A stretch of DNA of 64,000 nucleotides from Bacillus sp. FJAT-26390. Its GTDB lineage: Bacteria > Bacillota > Bacilli > Paenibacillales > Paenibacillaceae. Below the pieces are notes generated by a model that worked only from the letters and a program-made list of their open reading frames with translations, did not search any database and was not told the origin of the DNA. The translations under genes and the position numbers were made by a program. Location: positions 248,001 through 312,000 of the forward strand of contig NZ_MAQX01000022.1 in the NCBI RefSeq assembly GCF_001682865.1, in the 5' to 3' direction. Positions 16,246-25,461 of this stretch are shown piece by piece (positions within the stretch are counted from its first letter, which is position 1; every line of letters starts with the position of its first letter).

Positions 16246-16995
16246 ATGGAACCTATTTTACAGGTAAATGGCTTAACAGGCGGCTATAGCCCCAAAAGAC
16301 CTGTGCTGCATGATATCTCCTTTGAGGTGAAGGCTGGAGAAATGGTAGGCCTTATCGGCCTGAACGGCGCAGGCAAGAGTACGACGATCAAGCATATACT
16401 AGGCTTAATGAAGCCGCAGATCGGCGAGGTAAAGGTTGATGGCGTTACGCTGGAGCAAGAAACGGAGCGCTACCGCAGCGCATTTGCTTATGTGCCGGAG
16501 ACGCCGGTGCTGTTCGATGAGCTGACGGTAGAGGAGCATTTACGTCTGACCGGCATGGCATATAGCGTGCAGGACAAGCACTATGAGGCAAGGGAAGACG
16601 AGCTGCTGAACCAGTTTCAGATGATGCCTAAGCGCAAAGCGTTTGCCTCCCACTTATCCAAAGGAATGAAGCAGAAGGTTATGATCATGAACGCGCTGCT
16701 GGCTGAGCCGCCTCTGTACATCATCGACGAGCCGTTTCTTGGTCTTGATCCGCTTGGCATTCGCTCCCTTCTTGAGCGGCTGGTCGAGGTGAAGCGCAAA
16801 GGGGCCGCTATTTTAATGAGCTCGCATATTTTGGCTACAGTCGAAACGTATTGCGATCGGTTTATCGTCATGCATCACGGCAAAATTGTCGCCTTAGGCA
16901 CGCTCGAGGACGTCAGGCAAGCTGCCGGGATGGATCTGCGCGGCGGTTCTTTGGAGGATGCCTTCTATAAGCTTGTTACTGGGGGCCAAGCCTAA
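16246..16995 (+). CDS. ecsA: ABC transporter ATP-binding protein, EcsA-like
   Basis: The 249-residue ATPase has Walker A GLNGAGKSTTIKH, the signature LSKGMKQKV and Walker B YIIDEPFLGLDPLG. It overlaps the following permease gene by one base (TAATG), so the two form a transcription unit. The permease resembles EcsB, so this is probably EcsA. In Bacillus the Ecs transporter affects protein secretion, competence and the intramembrane protease RasP. The name rests on the partner gene and is probable rather than certain. Confidence 0.8.
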   Translation: MEPILQVNGLTGGYSPKRPVLHDISFEVKAGEMVGLIGLNGAGKSTTIKHILGLMKPQIGEVKVDGVTLEQETERYRSAFAYVPETPVLFDELTVEEHLRLTGMAYSVQDKHYEAREDELLNQFQMMPKRKAFASHLSKGMKQKVMIMNALLAEPPLYIIDEPFLGLDPLGIRSLLERLVEVKRKGAAILMSSHILATVETYCDRFIVMHHGKIVALGTLEDVRQAAGMDLRGGSLEDAFYKLVTGGQA

Positions 16996-18242
16996 TGACT
17001 GCTGAACCTAAGCTTGAGACGATGTGGCTTCAAAGGGCAAAGGCGTTCCGCGAGGAAACGCTGCCTTATTTTCGCTATATGGGGCAAAGCGGCTTTCCGG
17101 CATTTATGTCCTTGATCGTGATCTCATCGATTCTTGGCTATATCAACTTGATTCACCATATGCCAGCTAGCTTTCCCATCGCAACAGTCGGCGTTATCGC
17201 TTTGACACTTGTCCTGTGCTGGAGTCCGCTTCGAACTTGGCTTGCACTTGGGGACACCGTATTTTTAATGCCGCGCGAAGCGAATATGGGAGGTTACTTA
17301 AGACGGTCGTTCCGCTATACAACAAGGGCATGTTTCGTACTCGCTGCACTCGTGTTTCTTCTTTACATGCCGATTTATAATCAAGGTGCTGCCGTTAGCG
17401 GGGGATGGCTGCTTGCAGTAGCAGCAGCGGCGCTTAAAGCTGGAAATGTGTGGGGCGCATGGAAAGAGCGCCAGATGACTTGGCCGAGCATGAGACGTCT
17501 TATGCGTCTGCTGCGCTGGCTGGCGACAGCTGCCATTCTTACGGCGTGGCTCACTTGCCTGGTATGGCAAGCCGTGTTGTTTTCCTTGCTCGTAGTTGTT
17601 CTTTTTGGCTTGCTTTACCGTCTTCCAAGCAAGCATCGTTTTCCTTGGGAGAGGCTGATTGATGAGGAAGCACGGACGCGCAGGCGCTATTATGTTTTTT
17701 TTGGACTATTCATAGACGTACCGACCCTTCCATCGAGCATTGCCAAAAGATCCTATTTAACTTGGGTGCTTCGGCTAATTCCCTATTCGAGCCGGAATAC
17801 GTTTGTTTATCTCTATACGGCATCCATGCTAAGGACGGAAATGGGCGGCATTATTTTGCGGCTGCTCTTTCTCGGCTGCTTGATCATTTATTGGTTTGCC
17901 GAGGCGGTGTCGCTGTCCGGGTACGGCGCTGTCATCACCTTTGTTATTTTTATGGGACTAATCGCCGTTCAACTAGGCGGGCTGCGCCATATCCATCGAC
18001 ACTCGGTTTGGAAGCATGTATATCCTCTGCCGGAAAAGCAGCGAATCGAGCAATATTTGAAGGTTGACCGAATGGTCATGCTGATTTGTGCGGCGCTGCT
18101 CTGGCTATTTGTCGCTCTGCCGTTAGCCTTATCGGGGGTTTATGCTCCTTCGCTGGTTGCGGCGGCAGCAGCGCTCCTGTATTTGGTTATTCGGCCAGGT
18201 CGGCTGCGCAGGAAGCTCAGCTTGGATGAGGATGAGGATTAA
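16995..18242 (+). CDS. ecsB: ABC transporter permease, EcsB-like
   Basis: The 415-residue protein has many hydrophobic helices in two clusters, a soluble basic loop in the middle and an acidic end. Its N-terminal PYFRYMGQSG segment and total length (family about 410) fit the EcsB family. It partners the ATPase directly upstream. The substrate is not known. Translation starts on the ATG that overlaps the ecsA stop codon. A strong bidirectional terminator follows. Confidence 0.78.
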   Translation: MTAEPKLETMWLQRAKAFREETLPYFRYMGQSGFPAFMSLIVISSILGYINLIHHMPASFPIATVGVIALTLVLCWSPLRTWLALGDTVFLMPREANMGGYLRRSFRYTTRACFVLAALVFLLYMPIYNQGAAVSGGWLLAVAAAALKAGNVWGAWKERQMTWPSMRRLMRLLRWLATAAILTAWLTCLVWQAVLFSLLVVVLFGLLYRLPSKHRFPWERLIDEEARTRRRYYVFFGLFIDVPTLPSSIAKRSYLTWVLRLIPYSSRNTFVYLYTASMLRTEMGGIILRLLFLGCLIIYWFAEAVSLSGYGAVITFVIFMGLIAVQLGGLRHIHRHSVWKHVYPLPEKQRIEQYLKVDRMVMLICAALLWLFVALPLALSGVYAPSLVAAAAALLYLVIRPGRLRRKLSLDEDED

Positions 18243-18244
18243 CA

Positions 18245-18302
18245 AAAAAAAGAACCCCCTAAGGAGCGTCGTCAGTTAGACATGCTGCTTAGGGGGTTTT
18301 TC
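18245..18302. terminator. Bidirectional terminator between ecsB and aminotransferase
   Basis: AACCCCCTAAG (18253-18263) pairs with CTTAGGGGGTT (18288-18298). An A-run on the left and a T-run on the right provide U-tracts for both strands. Confidence 0.85.
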
Positions 18303-18347
18303 GATGTTCGGATTCTGCAATGGCCGCTAGTGTGCGGCGTTTGCTTA

Positions 18348-19652
18348 TTATACGTTTTGAGCGATCAATTCATTAACAGCTTTGAAGATCGTATCGAACA
18401 GCTCTTCGAGGTTTTCTTCCTCGATGCAGGAGAAGGCAACGCGCAGGTCGGTCTCGCCTAGAGCGATCGTACCGATGCCATATTCGTTCAACAAACGGAC
18501 ACGTACCGCTTCAGCCGTTACTTGGCTCAGCTTGAGGCACATAAAGTAACCGGAGTTGAATGGATAATAGCCCCATACATCGCCGTATCGGCCGCTGTCG
18601 AGCAACGATTTGACCCGGTTGGCACGGCGCTTCATGATCTCGTATTTTTCTGCTTTTTGAGCTTCGAACTCAGGCGATTTCAAAGCGTGCAATACGAACG
18701 TTTGCGACGGATGAGGGCCGCTGGAGATCGTAGCGCGAATGATGCCGGTCGTTTTTTGCTCTAGCGCAGCTAAAACGGATGCCGAAGCTGAAGCGTAAGT
18801 GATGAAGCCCACGCGGAAGCCCCATACGTATTCTTCTTTTGTTGCGCCGTCAACTTTAACTGCAAGGACGCGCGGGTGAAGGTCGGCAAGCTTGGAGAAC
18901 AGAGACTCCTGCAAGGAATCCTCGAAGAACAAACCAAAATAAGCATCGTCGGTTACAGCTACAACATTGATTCCTGCTTCCGCGGCATCACGGATCGCAG
19001 CGATAATCTCGTCGCCTTCCGTAGGTCCTGGCGTGTAGCCCGTAGGGTTGTTCGGGAAATTCAGCACGACGATCGCTTTCCCTTTATCCTTCTGAGCAAG
19101 CAATGCCTCGCGCAAGCCAGCGCTGTTGAAGCGGGTTTGATCATTATAGAGCGGGTATTCTACGATTTCGGCACCGCGGCGGATACCAAATGTCAGCTCG
19201 TAGTTTTCCCAGTTTTTATTTGGAATGACAACAGCATCGCCAGCATCTGCGAACAAATCGGCTACAATGCTAAGGCCATGCGTCAGTGCGTTCGTAACTA
19301 CAGGATTGCCGAAACCTTTTGATTCAAGGGAAGGATTATCCTTAATCATCTTCGTACGCCAAGCAGCGCGAAGCTCGGGCTTCCCGCCTGGCGGCGCATA
19401 TTCATATATATCTTTCGGATTGTAGGCAGAGAGCGTATCCTGGATGACCTTAAGGTGCATCGGCTGTCCGCCTTCTGTTGCAATACCGATCGTAGCGTTA
19501 AATTTAGTTGCTTTCGTCTTCGCTTCGGCGGACTGACTGAGTATGCCCTCTTTTGGAAAATAAATCGCTTTGCCTAAGGTTGACAACATCGCATAGACGT
19601 TCGGACTCTCCGATTGCAACGTCTCGTTTAACTGCTGAGCAAGTGGGTTCAT
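18348..19652 (-). CDS. PLP-dependent aminotransferase (class I/II)
   Basis: The 434-residue protein has the fold-type I aminotransferase pattern: YEYAPPGGKPELRAAW near residue 83, NFPNNPTGY near residue 200, the TDDAYFGLFF segment that contacts the cofactor, and a candidate Schiff-base Lys in VDGATKEEYVWGFRVGF near residue 273. The N-terminal 40 residues are longer than in most relatives. The amino acid substrate cannot be decided. It is divergent from an AraC-family gene and converges with ecsB. Confidence 0.85.
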   Translation of the reverse strand: MNPLAQQLNETLQSESPNVYAMLSTLGKAIYFPKEGILSQSAEAKTKATKFNATIGIATEGGQPMHLKVIQDTLSAYNPKDIYEYAPPGGKPELRAAWRTKMIKDNPSLESKGFGNPVVTNALTHGLSIVADLFADAGDAVVIPNKNWENYELTFGIRRGAEIVEYPLYNDQTRFNSAGLREALLAQKDKGKAIVVLNFPNNPTGYTPGPTEGDEIIAAIRDAAEAGINVVAVTDDAYFGLFFEDSLQESLFSKLADLHPRVLAVKVDGATKEEYVWGFRVGFITYASASASVLAALEQKTTGIIRATISSGPHPSQTFVLHALKSPEFEAQKAEKYEIMKRRANRVKSLLDSGRYGDVWGYYPFNSGYFMCLKLSQVTAEAVRVRLLNEYGIGTIALGETDLRVAFSCIEEENLEELFDTIFKAVNELIAQNV

Positions 19653-19859
19653 GGACTTTATTCCATCCTTCCGAAATCATTCATTTGAAATGAGTATAAT
19701 CAGGCGTTAGCCGTTTACGCTTGTCGGGTGCTATTATAACATTTTTTTAAAGCTGCAAACCATTCTCAAACCAAAATTTTTCGTAATTTTTGGGCAGCTT
19801 GTACAAAAGTTTGGTGCTGTTGTATGATAACGGCATAGATTAGCACAGGAGGTTGCTCT

Positions 19860-20645
19860 ATGCTGCACATTTCGCCTGAATCGTTCATCCTGTTACCTGC
19901 GTTTGCAAAAATCGTATGCGAGCCGGGTTGGAGATGGGCGAGACGCGAGAAGCCGATGGCCAATTTTGATTTATTTTACGTATGGAGCGGCGAAGGGGAA
20001 GTAGAAGTCAATGGCACCCTCTATCAGGTAGGACCGGGGAGCTGTTTCCTGTTCAGGCCAAACGATTACACAAGTGCTACCCATAATCCGCAGAAGCCGC
20101 TCGTATTATCCTACATTCATTTTGCCATTAACGAAACGATCGATGCCGTACCGAATCGGTACAGGCAATTAAGCGATACTGTCGATTTCGAATATATGCT
20201 TTCCCGTTATGTAAGGCTGTTCCTTGTACAGACTTATGCGGCGGAGGAAGAGGCGCAGCTTGTTCTCAAGCAGCTGATGATTCATCTGCTCAGAGAGGAC
20301 AAGCAGCTGCCGGTAGAGAAGAAGGCAAGCAATCAGCTCACGGAAGCCATTCACGAGGTGGCTAACTTTGTTCGGCAAAACCCGAGCATCGCCCACCGGG
20401 TAGAGGATCTTGCGATGCGCGCGCAGCTTTCGCCAAGGTATTTTTCGATGAAGTTCAAGGAGCTGATCGGGATGTCGGTGCAAACGTATATGATTCGTAC
20501 AAGAATCGAGCGGGCGCAGCATTTGCTCATGCATGCAGGGATGAATGTGACAGAGGTAGCGGATGCGCTTGGCTATCGCGATATTTTTTTCTTCAGCCGT
20601 CAATTCAAGCAGTATACGGGACGCAGCCCGTCAGAAATTCGGTAA
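19860..20645 (+). CDS. AraC-family transcriptional regulator
   Basis: The 261-residue protein combines a cupin-like N-terminal domain (YVWSGEGEVEVNGTLYQVG near residue 40) with a C-terminal AraC DNA-binding domain (HRVEDLAMRAQLSPRYFSMKF and MNVTEVADALGYRDIFFFSRQF). CAGGAGG lies 7 bases before ATG 19860. It is divergent from the aminotransferase gene across about 207 bases, but no direct evidence links the two. Confidence 0.86.
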   Translation: MLHISPESFILLPAFAKIVCEPGWRWARREKPMANFDLFYVWSGEGEVEVNGTLYQVGPGSCFLFRPNDYTSATHNPQKPLVLSYIHFAINETIDAVPNRYRQLSDTVDFEYMLSRYVRLFLVQTYAAEEEAQLVLKQLMIHLLREDKQLPVEKKASNQLTEAIHEVANFVRQNPSIAHRVEDLAMRAQLSPRYFSMKFKELIGMSVQTYMIRTRIERAQHLLMHAGMNVTEVADALGYRDIFFFSRQFKQYTGRSPSEIR

Positions 20646-20683
20646 GTAATAAGGATGCGCTGCTGCTCATCTGATCGCGCGCA

Positions 20684-20733
20684 AAAGAGGCTGTCTTTCA
20701 AGGTCAATGACCTCGGAAGACAGCCTCTTTATT
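20684..20733. terminator. Bidirectional terminator between AraC gene and psd
   Basis: AAAGAGGCTGTCTTTC pairs with GGAAGACAGCCTCTTT around a loop of about 15 bases. Flanking A- and T-rich tails serve both strands. Confidence 0.82.
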
Positions 20734-20754
20734 TGCGTCAACGCGCTTCGTATG

Positions 20755-21543
20755 CTAATTGTCTTGAAGGGCCCCCAAACGCTCGCCCATTCGAACCTTC
20801 ATCCCTAGCAGGCCGTTATCGCGCGGGGTAAACGTTCCATCCTCAAGCAGCAGCACGACGGTAGAGCCAAATTCGAAATAGGCCAGCTCCTCGCCCTTGA
20901 CCATTTCAGGTTTCAACGGCTGTACGTATTGAATGCTGCTCACATTCATGGCTCCTACTTTGACGACAGCCGTCTCTCCAGCAGAATGCTGCATGTACGT
21001 AATCAGCCGCTCGTTGCGGCTTAGCACTCTGCGCATATGGCGCAGCCCAAAGTCATTTACGGGATACACTCTGCCGAGAACATGCTCGCGCTCCACAATC
21101 CGCCCGCTGACAGGGGTGTGAATGCGGTGATAATCCGTCGGACTTAAATAGAGGACGATATAATAGCCATTCATATAATTAGCCGTTCGCGGGGAACGGT
21201 TAAGAAGCTCTTCGATCGTGTAGTCCTGACCTTTGACGTTGACGATTGTACCGCTGCTTATCGGCCCTGCTCCCGTGATAAGAGCATCAACGGGACTTAC
21301 GAGCGAGTCAATGCCCTCGTGAATCTCGCGAAGCCCAGGCTTCAACCGCCGAGTGAAAAATTCATTTAATGTCATATATTGGGATAGAGGTTTTTCTGCT
21401 TCCTCGATCTTAATGCCGTATGTCTTAGCAAACCGGGAAATAAAAGGGCGGCTGGCAGCCGATTGCGCGAATCTTCCGGTTAAGCTGGATATCCATTTGC
21501 GCGAACTTAATTCTGTCATCGAACGAAGCAGCCATTTTGTCAT
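20755..21543 (-). CDS. psd: Phosphatidylserine decarboxylase proenzyme
   Basis: The 262-residue proenzyme makes phosphatidylethanolamine from phosphatidylserine. Its self-cleavage motif is FGST near the C-terminus (usually LGST/FGST), where the Ser becomes the pyruvoyl group; the active-site region TDYHRIHTPVSG is also clear. Other family segments are LNEFFTRRLKPG and SPVDALI. I chose ATG 21543 (MTKWLLRSM); an in-frame extension to 21600 has no better ribosome site, although AAGGA is about 15 bases away. No pssA gene lies beside it here. Confidence 0.9.
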   Translation of the reverse strand: MTKWLLRSMTELSSRKWISSLTGRFAQSAASRPFISRFAKTYGIKIEEAEKPLSQYMTLNEFFTRRLKPGLREIHEGIDSLVSPVDALITGAGPISSGTIVNVKGQDYTIEELLNRSPRTANYMNGYYIVLYLSPTDYHRIHTPVSGRIVEREHVLGRVYPVNDFGLRHMRRVLSRNERLITYMQHSAGETAVVKVGAMNVSSIQYVQPLKPEMVKGEELAYFEFGSTVVLLLEDGTFTPRDNGLLGMKVRMGERLGALQDN

Positions 21544-21625
21544 ACGTGAACCGTCACGTCCTTTCCTGCAAGGGGCAATTAGTCCTAACACCCACCACAC
21601 AGTGTGACATATTCGGTTCTAATTT

Positions 21626-22390
21626 TCAATACGCTGCGGAATTCCTTTTGCTCGCTTTCATTAATAGGACGGCGGCTGCCGCTGCCAGGACTGCTGCGCC
21701 GATCCATGCTGCGAGGCTAACCTCGGGCTGCTGCCCCTGCTTAACCGCAATTGCGATAAACGACCAAATGAATACAAGGATGATAGCGGCATCTTGATAT
21801 TTGAAGCCGATGACAAGAGCAAGCAGGCTGGCTGCGGCTATCAGGATAACGGTCCAAGCAATGTCTGTCATGAGGGGGCCATTCCTTCCGGCAGCATACA
21901 AGACGACCGCGATGTTCACAATCGTTGCGGTGCAAATCCAGCCAAGGTATATGCTGAATGGAAGCCAAACCAAAAAACGTTCGCCGCGAGCCGGTGAAGG
22001 CTTATCCCTTCGAACGGCGGTATAAATGGCAATAAGCGATAGGAGAAGCGCTAGCATGATGAAAACGCTGGCCGTCAGCTTCTCATAATGCCAGGCGAGG
22101 ATCCAAGCGCAATTGAAGAGACAGCTGATTAAAAACCACGGCCCGATGCTCTGAACGATTTTGCTGCTTGCGGCCTGCTGCCTAAGCTGATAAGCGACGA
22201 ATCCGATTAAGAGCAGGTAGATGACGGACCAAATGGAGAAAGCGTAAGGCGCAGGCGTGATCAGCACGGGATACTTAGCGGATAACTCTCCGGTCGTTTG
22301 GCCGTTAATCGGCAGCCATTCTGCCAGTCCATTCACAATAAGCACGGCAGCGAGGCCGATGACGTTCAACCATCGAAAATGATTTTTCAT
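21626..22390 (-). CDS. TspO/MBR-like tryptophan-rich membrane protein
   Basis: The 254-residue protein has seven or more hydrophobic helices and the segments NGLAEWLPINGQTTGE and TPAPYAFSIWSVIYL, which resemble long members of the TspO/MBR (tryptophan-rich sensory protein) family. Trp residues are frequent in the first half. Standard TspO proteins have about 160 residues and five helices, so this is an extended form. GGAGGG lies upstream of ATG 22390. Function, possibly tetrapyrrole- or stress-related, is inferred only from family. Confidence 0.68.
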   Translation of the reverse strand: MKNHFRWLNVIGLAAVLIVNGLAEWLPINGQTTGELSAKYPVLITPAPYAFSIWSVIYLLLIGFVAYQLRQQAASSKIVQSIGPWFLISCLFNCAWILAWHYEKLTASVFIMLALLLSLIAIYTAVRRDKPSPARGERFLVWLPFSIYLGWICTATIVNIAVVLYAAGRNGPLMTDIAWTVILIAAASLLALVIGFKYQDAAIILVFIWSFIAIAVKQGQQPEVSLAAWIGAAVLAAAAAVLLMKASKRNSAAY

Positions 22391-22537
22391 AGCAAACCCT
22401 CCATCCAGATGGATTTCAATCTTTTATCATATGTAAACAACCTGTATGCTATTTATTCATCTTGTCTGTTTTTCATGCAGTGAGCTTAGGTTTAAGCCGC
22501 GCTAAAATAACCGAACCTGATTCTAGAGGTGAAGGAC

Positions 22538-22834
22538 ATGATGATCATGATCGGTGCAGGACTTGCGGTTGGTTCTGCATTAATAGCATGGATTAGCAAA
22601 ATGAGCGGCACAATCAGCCGTATTTTTGACGGGATAGCCGTAGCAGCGGCTTTTTTGTTTTTTGTTGTGTCGGCAGACGCCGTTTTGGGGACGATTGCGG
22701 ACGGCACGTTATTTATGACAGAGGTGCACCGCGTGCTTGAGAATCCCGTTTTTCTCGCAAGCGGCGCCTATCTCGGACCTTATGCGATCGGGAGAATCGC
22801 GATGCTTCCCGCTTCGCTTTTCAGCTATAAGTAA
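22538..22834 (+). CDS. Small membrane protein of unknown function
   Basis: This 98-residue protein has three hydrophobic segments (about 3-20, 32-55 and 78-93). The start at 22538 has AGAGGTG 6 bases upstream; a GTG at 22529 is in frame but lies inside that site. I do not recognise a family. It is divergent from the TspO-like gene. Confidence 0.65.
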   Translation: MMIMIGAGLAVGSALIAWISKMSGTISRIFDGIAVAAAFLFFVVSADAVLGTIADGTLFMTEVHRVLENPVFLASGAYLGPYAIGRIAMLPASLFSYK

Positions 22835-22971
22835 CCTTTCCATCCCGGTACGTGAATTCATTTACGCTGTTCCTGATTAAGGTGAAGAACCGTAGAAACC
22901 TGCGTTCAAGCTTGCGATGCTTTCCCCTATTCCAGTATGATAAGAGCAGACTTTGAAGGGGGATTTGGATC

Positions 22972-23652
22972 ATGAGCGAACATAAGCTTCAAGTGCCTGA
23001 GGCTGTCATATTTGATATGGATGGAACGTTGTTTGAAACGGATACGCTGCTTGTGCCCGTGCATCACCGCGTGTTCGAGACGCTTCGGGAGGAGGGGCTC
23101 TACGAGCATGAGACGCCGCCAGTGGAACGTTTGCTCAGCTGCCTAGGCATGCTGCTGGAAGATATTTGGCGTCAGGTTATGCCGGACAGCTCGGAGGCTG
23201 CGCGTCAGCGTGCGGATGTTCTGCTGCTCCAATACGAGATGGAAGGTTTGATCCGAGGAGAAGGCCGGCTGTATCCTTATGTCGAAGAGACGCTGCGCGA
23301 GCTGAAGGATCGCGGGGTGAAGCTGTTTGTGGCAAGCAATGGGCTAGAGGATTATGTGAAGGGTGTCGCACGTCACAGAGGCATTGCCGAGCTATTTGAC
23401 GGTTTGTACAGCGCGGGAGAGTACGCAACGGCAAGCAAGGTCGATCTGGTAGCACGTCTGCTCAAGGATCATGGTGTTAAATCCGCTTGGATGGTCGGCG
23501 ACCGTTCATCGGATGTTGAAGCTGGAAAAGGAAATGGCCTCCAAACGATCGGCTGCGCATACGCGACCTATGGCCGGGCGGCAGAGCTTGACGGTGCGGA
23601 TGTGCTGATTGCCGATTTCAGAGAGCTTGCTCGCTTATTGGATCAACAATAG
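22972..23652 (+). CDS. HAD-family hydrolase
   Basis: The 226-residue protein has the HAD motifs: DMDGTL with nucleophile Asp near residue 16, VASNG for motif II, a Lys in TASKVDLV for motif III and MVGDRSSDVEAGKGNG for motif IV. The helical cap between motifs I and II makes it a subfamily I enzyme, like phosphoglycolate or beta-phosphoglucomutase-type phosphatases. The substrate is unknown. A GGGGG Shine-Dalgarno precedes ATG 22972. Confidence 0.88.
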   Translation: MSEHKLQVPEAVIFDMDGTLFETDTLLVPVHHRVFETLREEGLYEHETPPVERLLSCLGMLLEDIWRQVMPDSSEAARQRADVLLLQYEMEGLIRGEGRLYPYVEETLRELKDRGVKLFVASNGLEDYVKGVARHRGIAELFDGLYSAGEYATASKVDLVARLLKDHGVKSAWMVGDRSSDVEAGKGNGLQTIGCAYATYGRAAELDGADVLIADFRELARLLDQQ

Positions 23653-23719
23653 TACTTGAACGGCTATAACCTGTAATCATGTTCGATGTCTTCAATAACG
23701 TTTTCTCAGAAAGCCAAAG

Positions 23720-23767
23720 AAAAAAACCTGCCAAGGAGCGGCGCTTATGCGCTGCTCCTTGGCAGGT
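23720..23767 (-). terminator. Terminator of the coat-protein/GNAT operon
   Basis: A perfect 19-bp stem (ACCTGCCAAGGAGC... at 23726) with a 4-base loop is preceded on the + strand by an A-run, giving a U-tract on the minus strand just after the GNAT stop. Confidence 0.88.
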
Positions 23768-23777
23768 ACATGCTTGA

Positions 23778-24305
23778 TTATTGTTGCGTTTCCTTCGATC
23801 CATCTAGCTCGGCAGCCAGCTTCATTAATGGTTGTGGAGCGTCAGCAGCATGCGCGTCGTTTCTCTCGAATCGAAGCGTCGGTTTGCCTGTCGGGCCTCT
23901 GTGCATCGATACGGCTGTCATGCCAAGGCGAAAGCAAAGCGCCATGCTGGCCGTATTGTCAGTCGCCACGTTGCAGGCAAGCTTCCCAAGGCGCGCTATC
24001 ATCGCTTGAACGAGGGCGCTGCCGACTCCAAGGCTCCTTGCTTCGGGATGAACAACGACCATGCAGGCTCCCTCGCCGCCGTCCTCGGCAAAGCCAAAGC
24101 CGGCGATGCGGCTGCTATGCTTTGCGATCACAGCAACTGCGCCAAATGTTCCGTTGCGAGCTTCTTTAAGTAAGGAACCGTCCAGCTTGCGAAGCGCATG
24201 TATGGTAGAGACAGCGAGCCGCTTATCCCCAAAACGGATGGCAAAGCCGATAAGTCTTTTTTGCTCCAGCAACCAACCCTCTGGTGTAAGCAGCTCCAGC
24301 TCCAT
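23778..24305 (-). CDS. GNAT-family N-acetyltransferase
   Basis: The 175-residue protein has the acetyl-CoA binding region of GNAT enzymes (MVVVHPEARSLGVGSALVQAMI, equivalent to the V..RxxGxG/A motif A) and a later NTASMALCFRLGM segment (motif B). The substrate is unknown. It is the last gene of a five-gene operon after four ATP-grasp coat proteins; only one base separates it from the upstream stop. That location suggests a role in the spore or in the same peptide-forming chemistry, but this is inference. Confidence 0.85.
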   Translation of the reverse strand: MELELLTPEGWLLEQKRLIGFAIRFGDKRLAVSTIHALRKLDGSLLKEARNGTFGAVAVIAKHSSRIAGFGFAEDGGEGACMVVVHPEARSLGVGSALVQAMIARLGKLACNVATDNTASMALCFRLGMTAVSMHRGPTGKPTLRFERNDAHAADAPQPLMKLAAELDGSKETQQ

Positions 24306-24306
24306 G

Positions 24307-25461
24307 TTACGCGCCTCCCGCTTTTTCCGATTTCATTCTAGCCAAATAAGCTCCGTAATGAAAAATGCGTTCCAACGATTTTTGACGAATATGAGGTTCA
24401 TCAAATTTCATGGGTTTAGAATTCGCTTCGAAAAACCACATGTTTCCGACGCTGTCTATACCCAGATCCATCGACATCTCGCCGAGTAGCTGCCCGGATG
24501 CCCGCTCGATTTGTTTGGCGATGAGCACCGCTGTGTTTTTGGCCTTTATTAACAATTTACGCGCTTGCTCCTCATTAAATGAGTTGACAAGCAGCTTCTC
24601 AGGATCTTCGATCATGCCGCCCCGCGGCACATGGGTAGTTATGCTAGAGGCTCCGGCTATCCGGGCGCCAATGCCTGTAATGTCCCACTGGCCGCGCTGG
24701 TTTTTTTGCACCAGCGCGCGCAGGTCGAATCTTCGTTCGTTGAAGGAGGCCAAATCGATGCCCTGCTGGGCGATGTAGGCTTCCCCTCCGCTCTGCTTTT
24801 GAATCCGGCTCCACAGCTTATTGATCGAAGAGCATTGATAGGTGGCGCTCTTTTTGTTTTCTTGAATTTTTAACCGATAGGGCTGCTGCGTCTCGGCTTC
24901 GACCTTAATGGTCATGATGCCTTTGCCGGCTTTCCCGCTCTCAGGTTTTAAATACAAGTAAGAATGTTTGCGCATCATTCGGCCAAGACCCGTTACCGTT
25001 ATTAGCTTGCGCGTTGTTGGAATGTAGGGTTTGGTCGACTTTGAGAGCCGCAGCCATTCGAAGAGATCCCATTTGTTGAAGAAGGATGGATTAAAGAGCT
25101 TCACATGCGGATGCTTATGGCAAGCCTCAATCTTTTGCCTGACGGCAGGCAGCTCTTCATCCTCCCTAAGCGGTATGCGGTTGTAAATAATGTCGGGAAA
25201 CGGGAGAAGACGCTGCTGCCAGCTGTCATTCTCCGCGCTGTATACGAAACCCTTTAGGCTGTTCCTCGTTAGAAGAAGGTTTTTGACCGTCACTACATAG
25301 ACAATAAACCCCATAGATTGACCGGTACGAATCAAATCGGCGAAGTTGCTGCGATTGCCTCGGAAGAGCTGAGCGTCATCATCTATCGTCAAAATAGCCA
25401 GTACGGTCCTGCCAGCTCGCATTCCTTTTATGTCATGATCCTCTGAATGCTTGCTGTCCAT
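24307..25461 (-). CDS. YheC/YheD-type ATP-grasp endospore coat-associated protein
   Basis: This is the fourth and shortest-range member (384 aa) of a tandem paralogue set. It has the N-terminal segment found in YheC/YheD (DIIYNRIPLREDE), then an ATP-grasp domain with YLKPESGKAGKGIMTIK, the central RRFDLRALVQKNQRGQW and the C-terminal metal-binding GEMSMDLGIDSVGNMWFFEANSKPMKFD. Its start overlaps the upstream stop by one base. ATP-grasp enzymes usually join a carboxylate to an amine; the substrate in the coat is unknown. Confidence 0.85.
   Translation of the reverse strand: MDSKHSEDHDIKGMRAGRTVLAILTIDDDAQLFRGNRSNFADLIRTGQSMGFIVYVVTVKNLLLTRNSLKGFVYSAENDSWQQRLLPFPDIIYNRIPLREDEELPAVRQKIEACHKHPHVKLFNPSFFNKWDLFEWLRLSKSTKPYIPTTRKLITVTGLGRMMRKHSYLYLKPESGKAGKGIMTIKVEAETQQPYRLKIQENKKSATYQCSSINKLWSRIQKQSGGEAYIAQQGIDLASFNERRFDLRALVQKNQRGQWDITGIGARIAGASSITTHVPRGGMIEDPEKLLVNSFNEEQARKLLIKAKNTAVLIAKQIERASGQLLGEMSMDLGIDSVGNMWFFEANSKPMKFDEPHIRQKSLERIFHYGAYLARMKSEKAGGA

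Noticed and set aside
16617..16871. Minus-strand ORF inside the ecsA-like gene
   Set aside because: Shadow of the ABC ATPase; composition follows the antisense codons.
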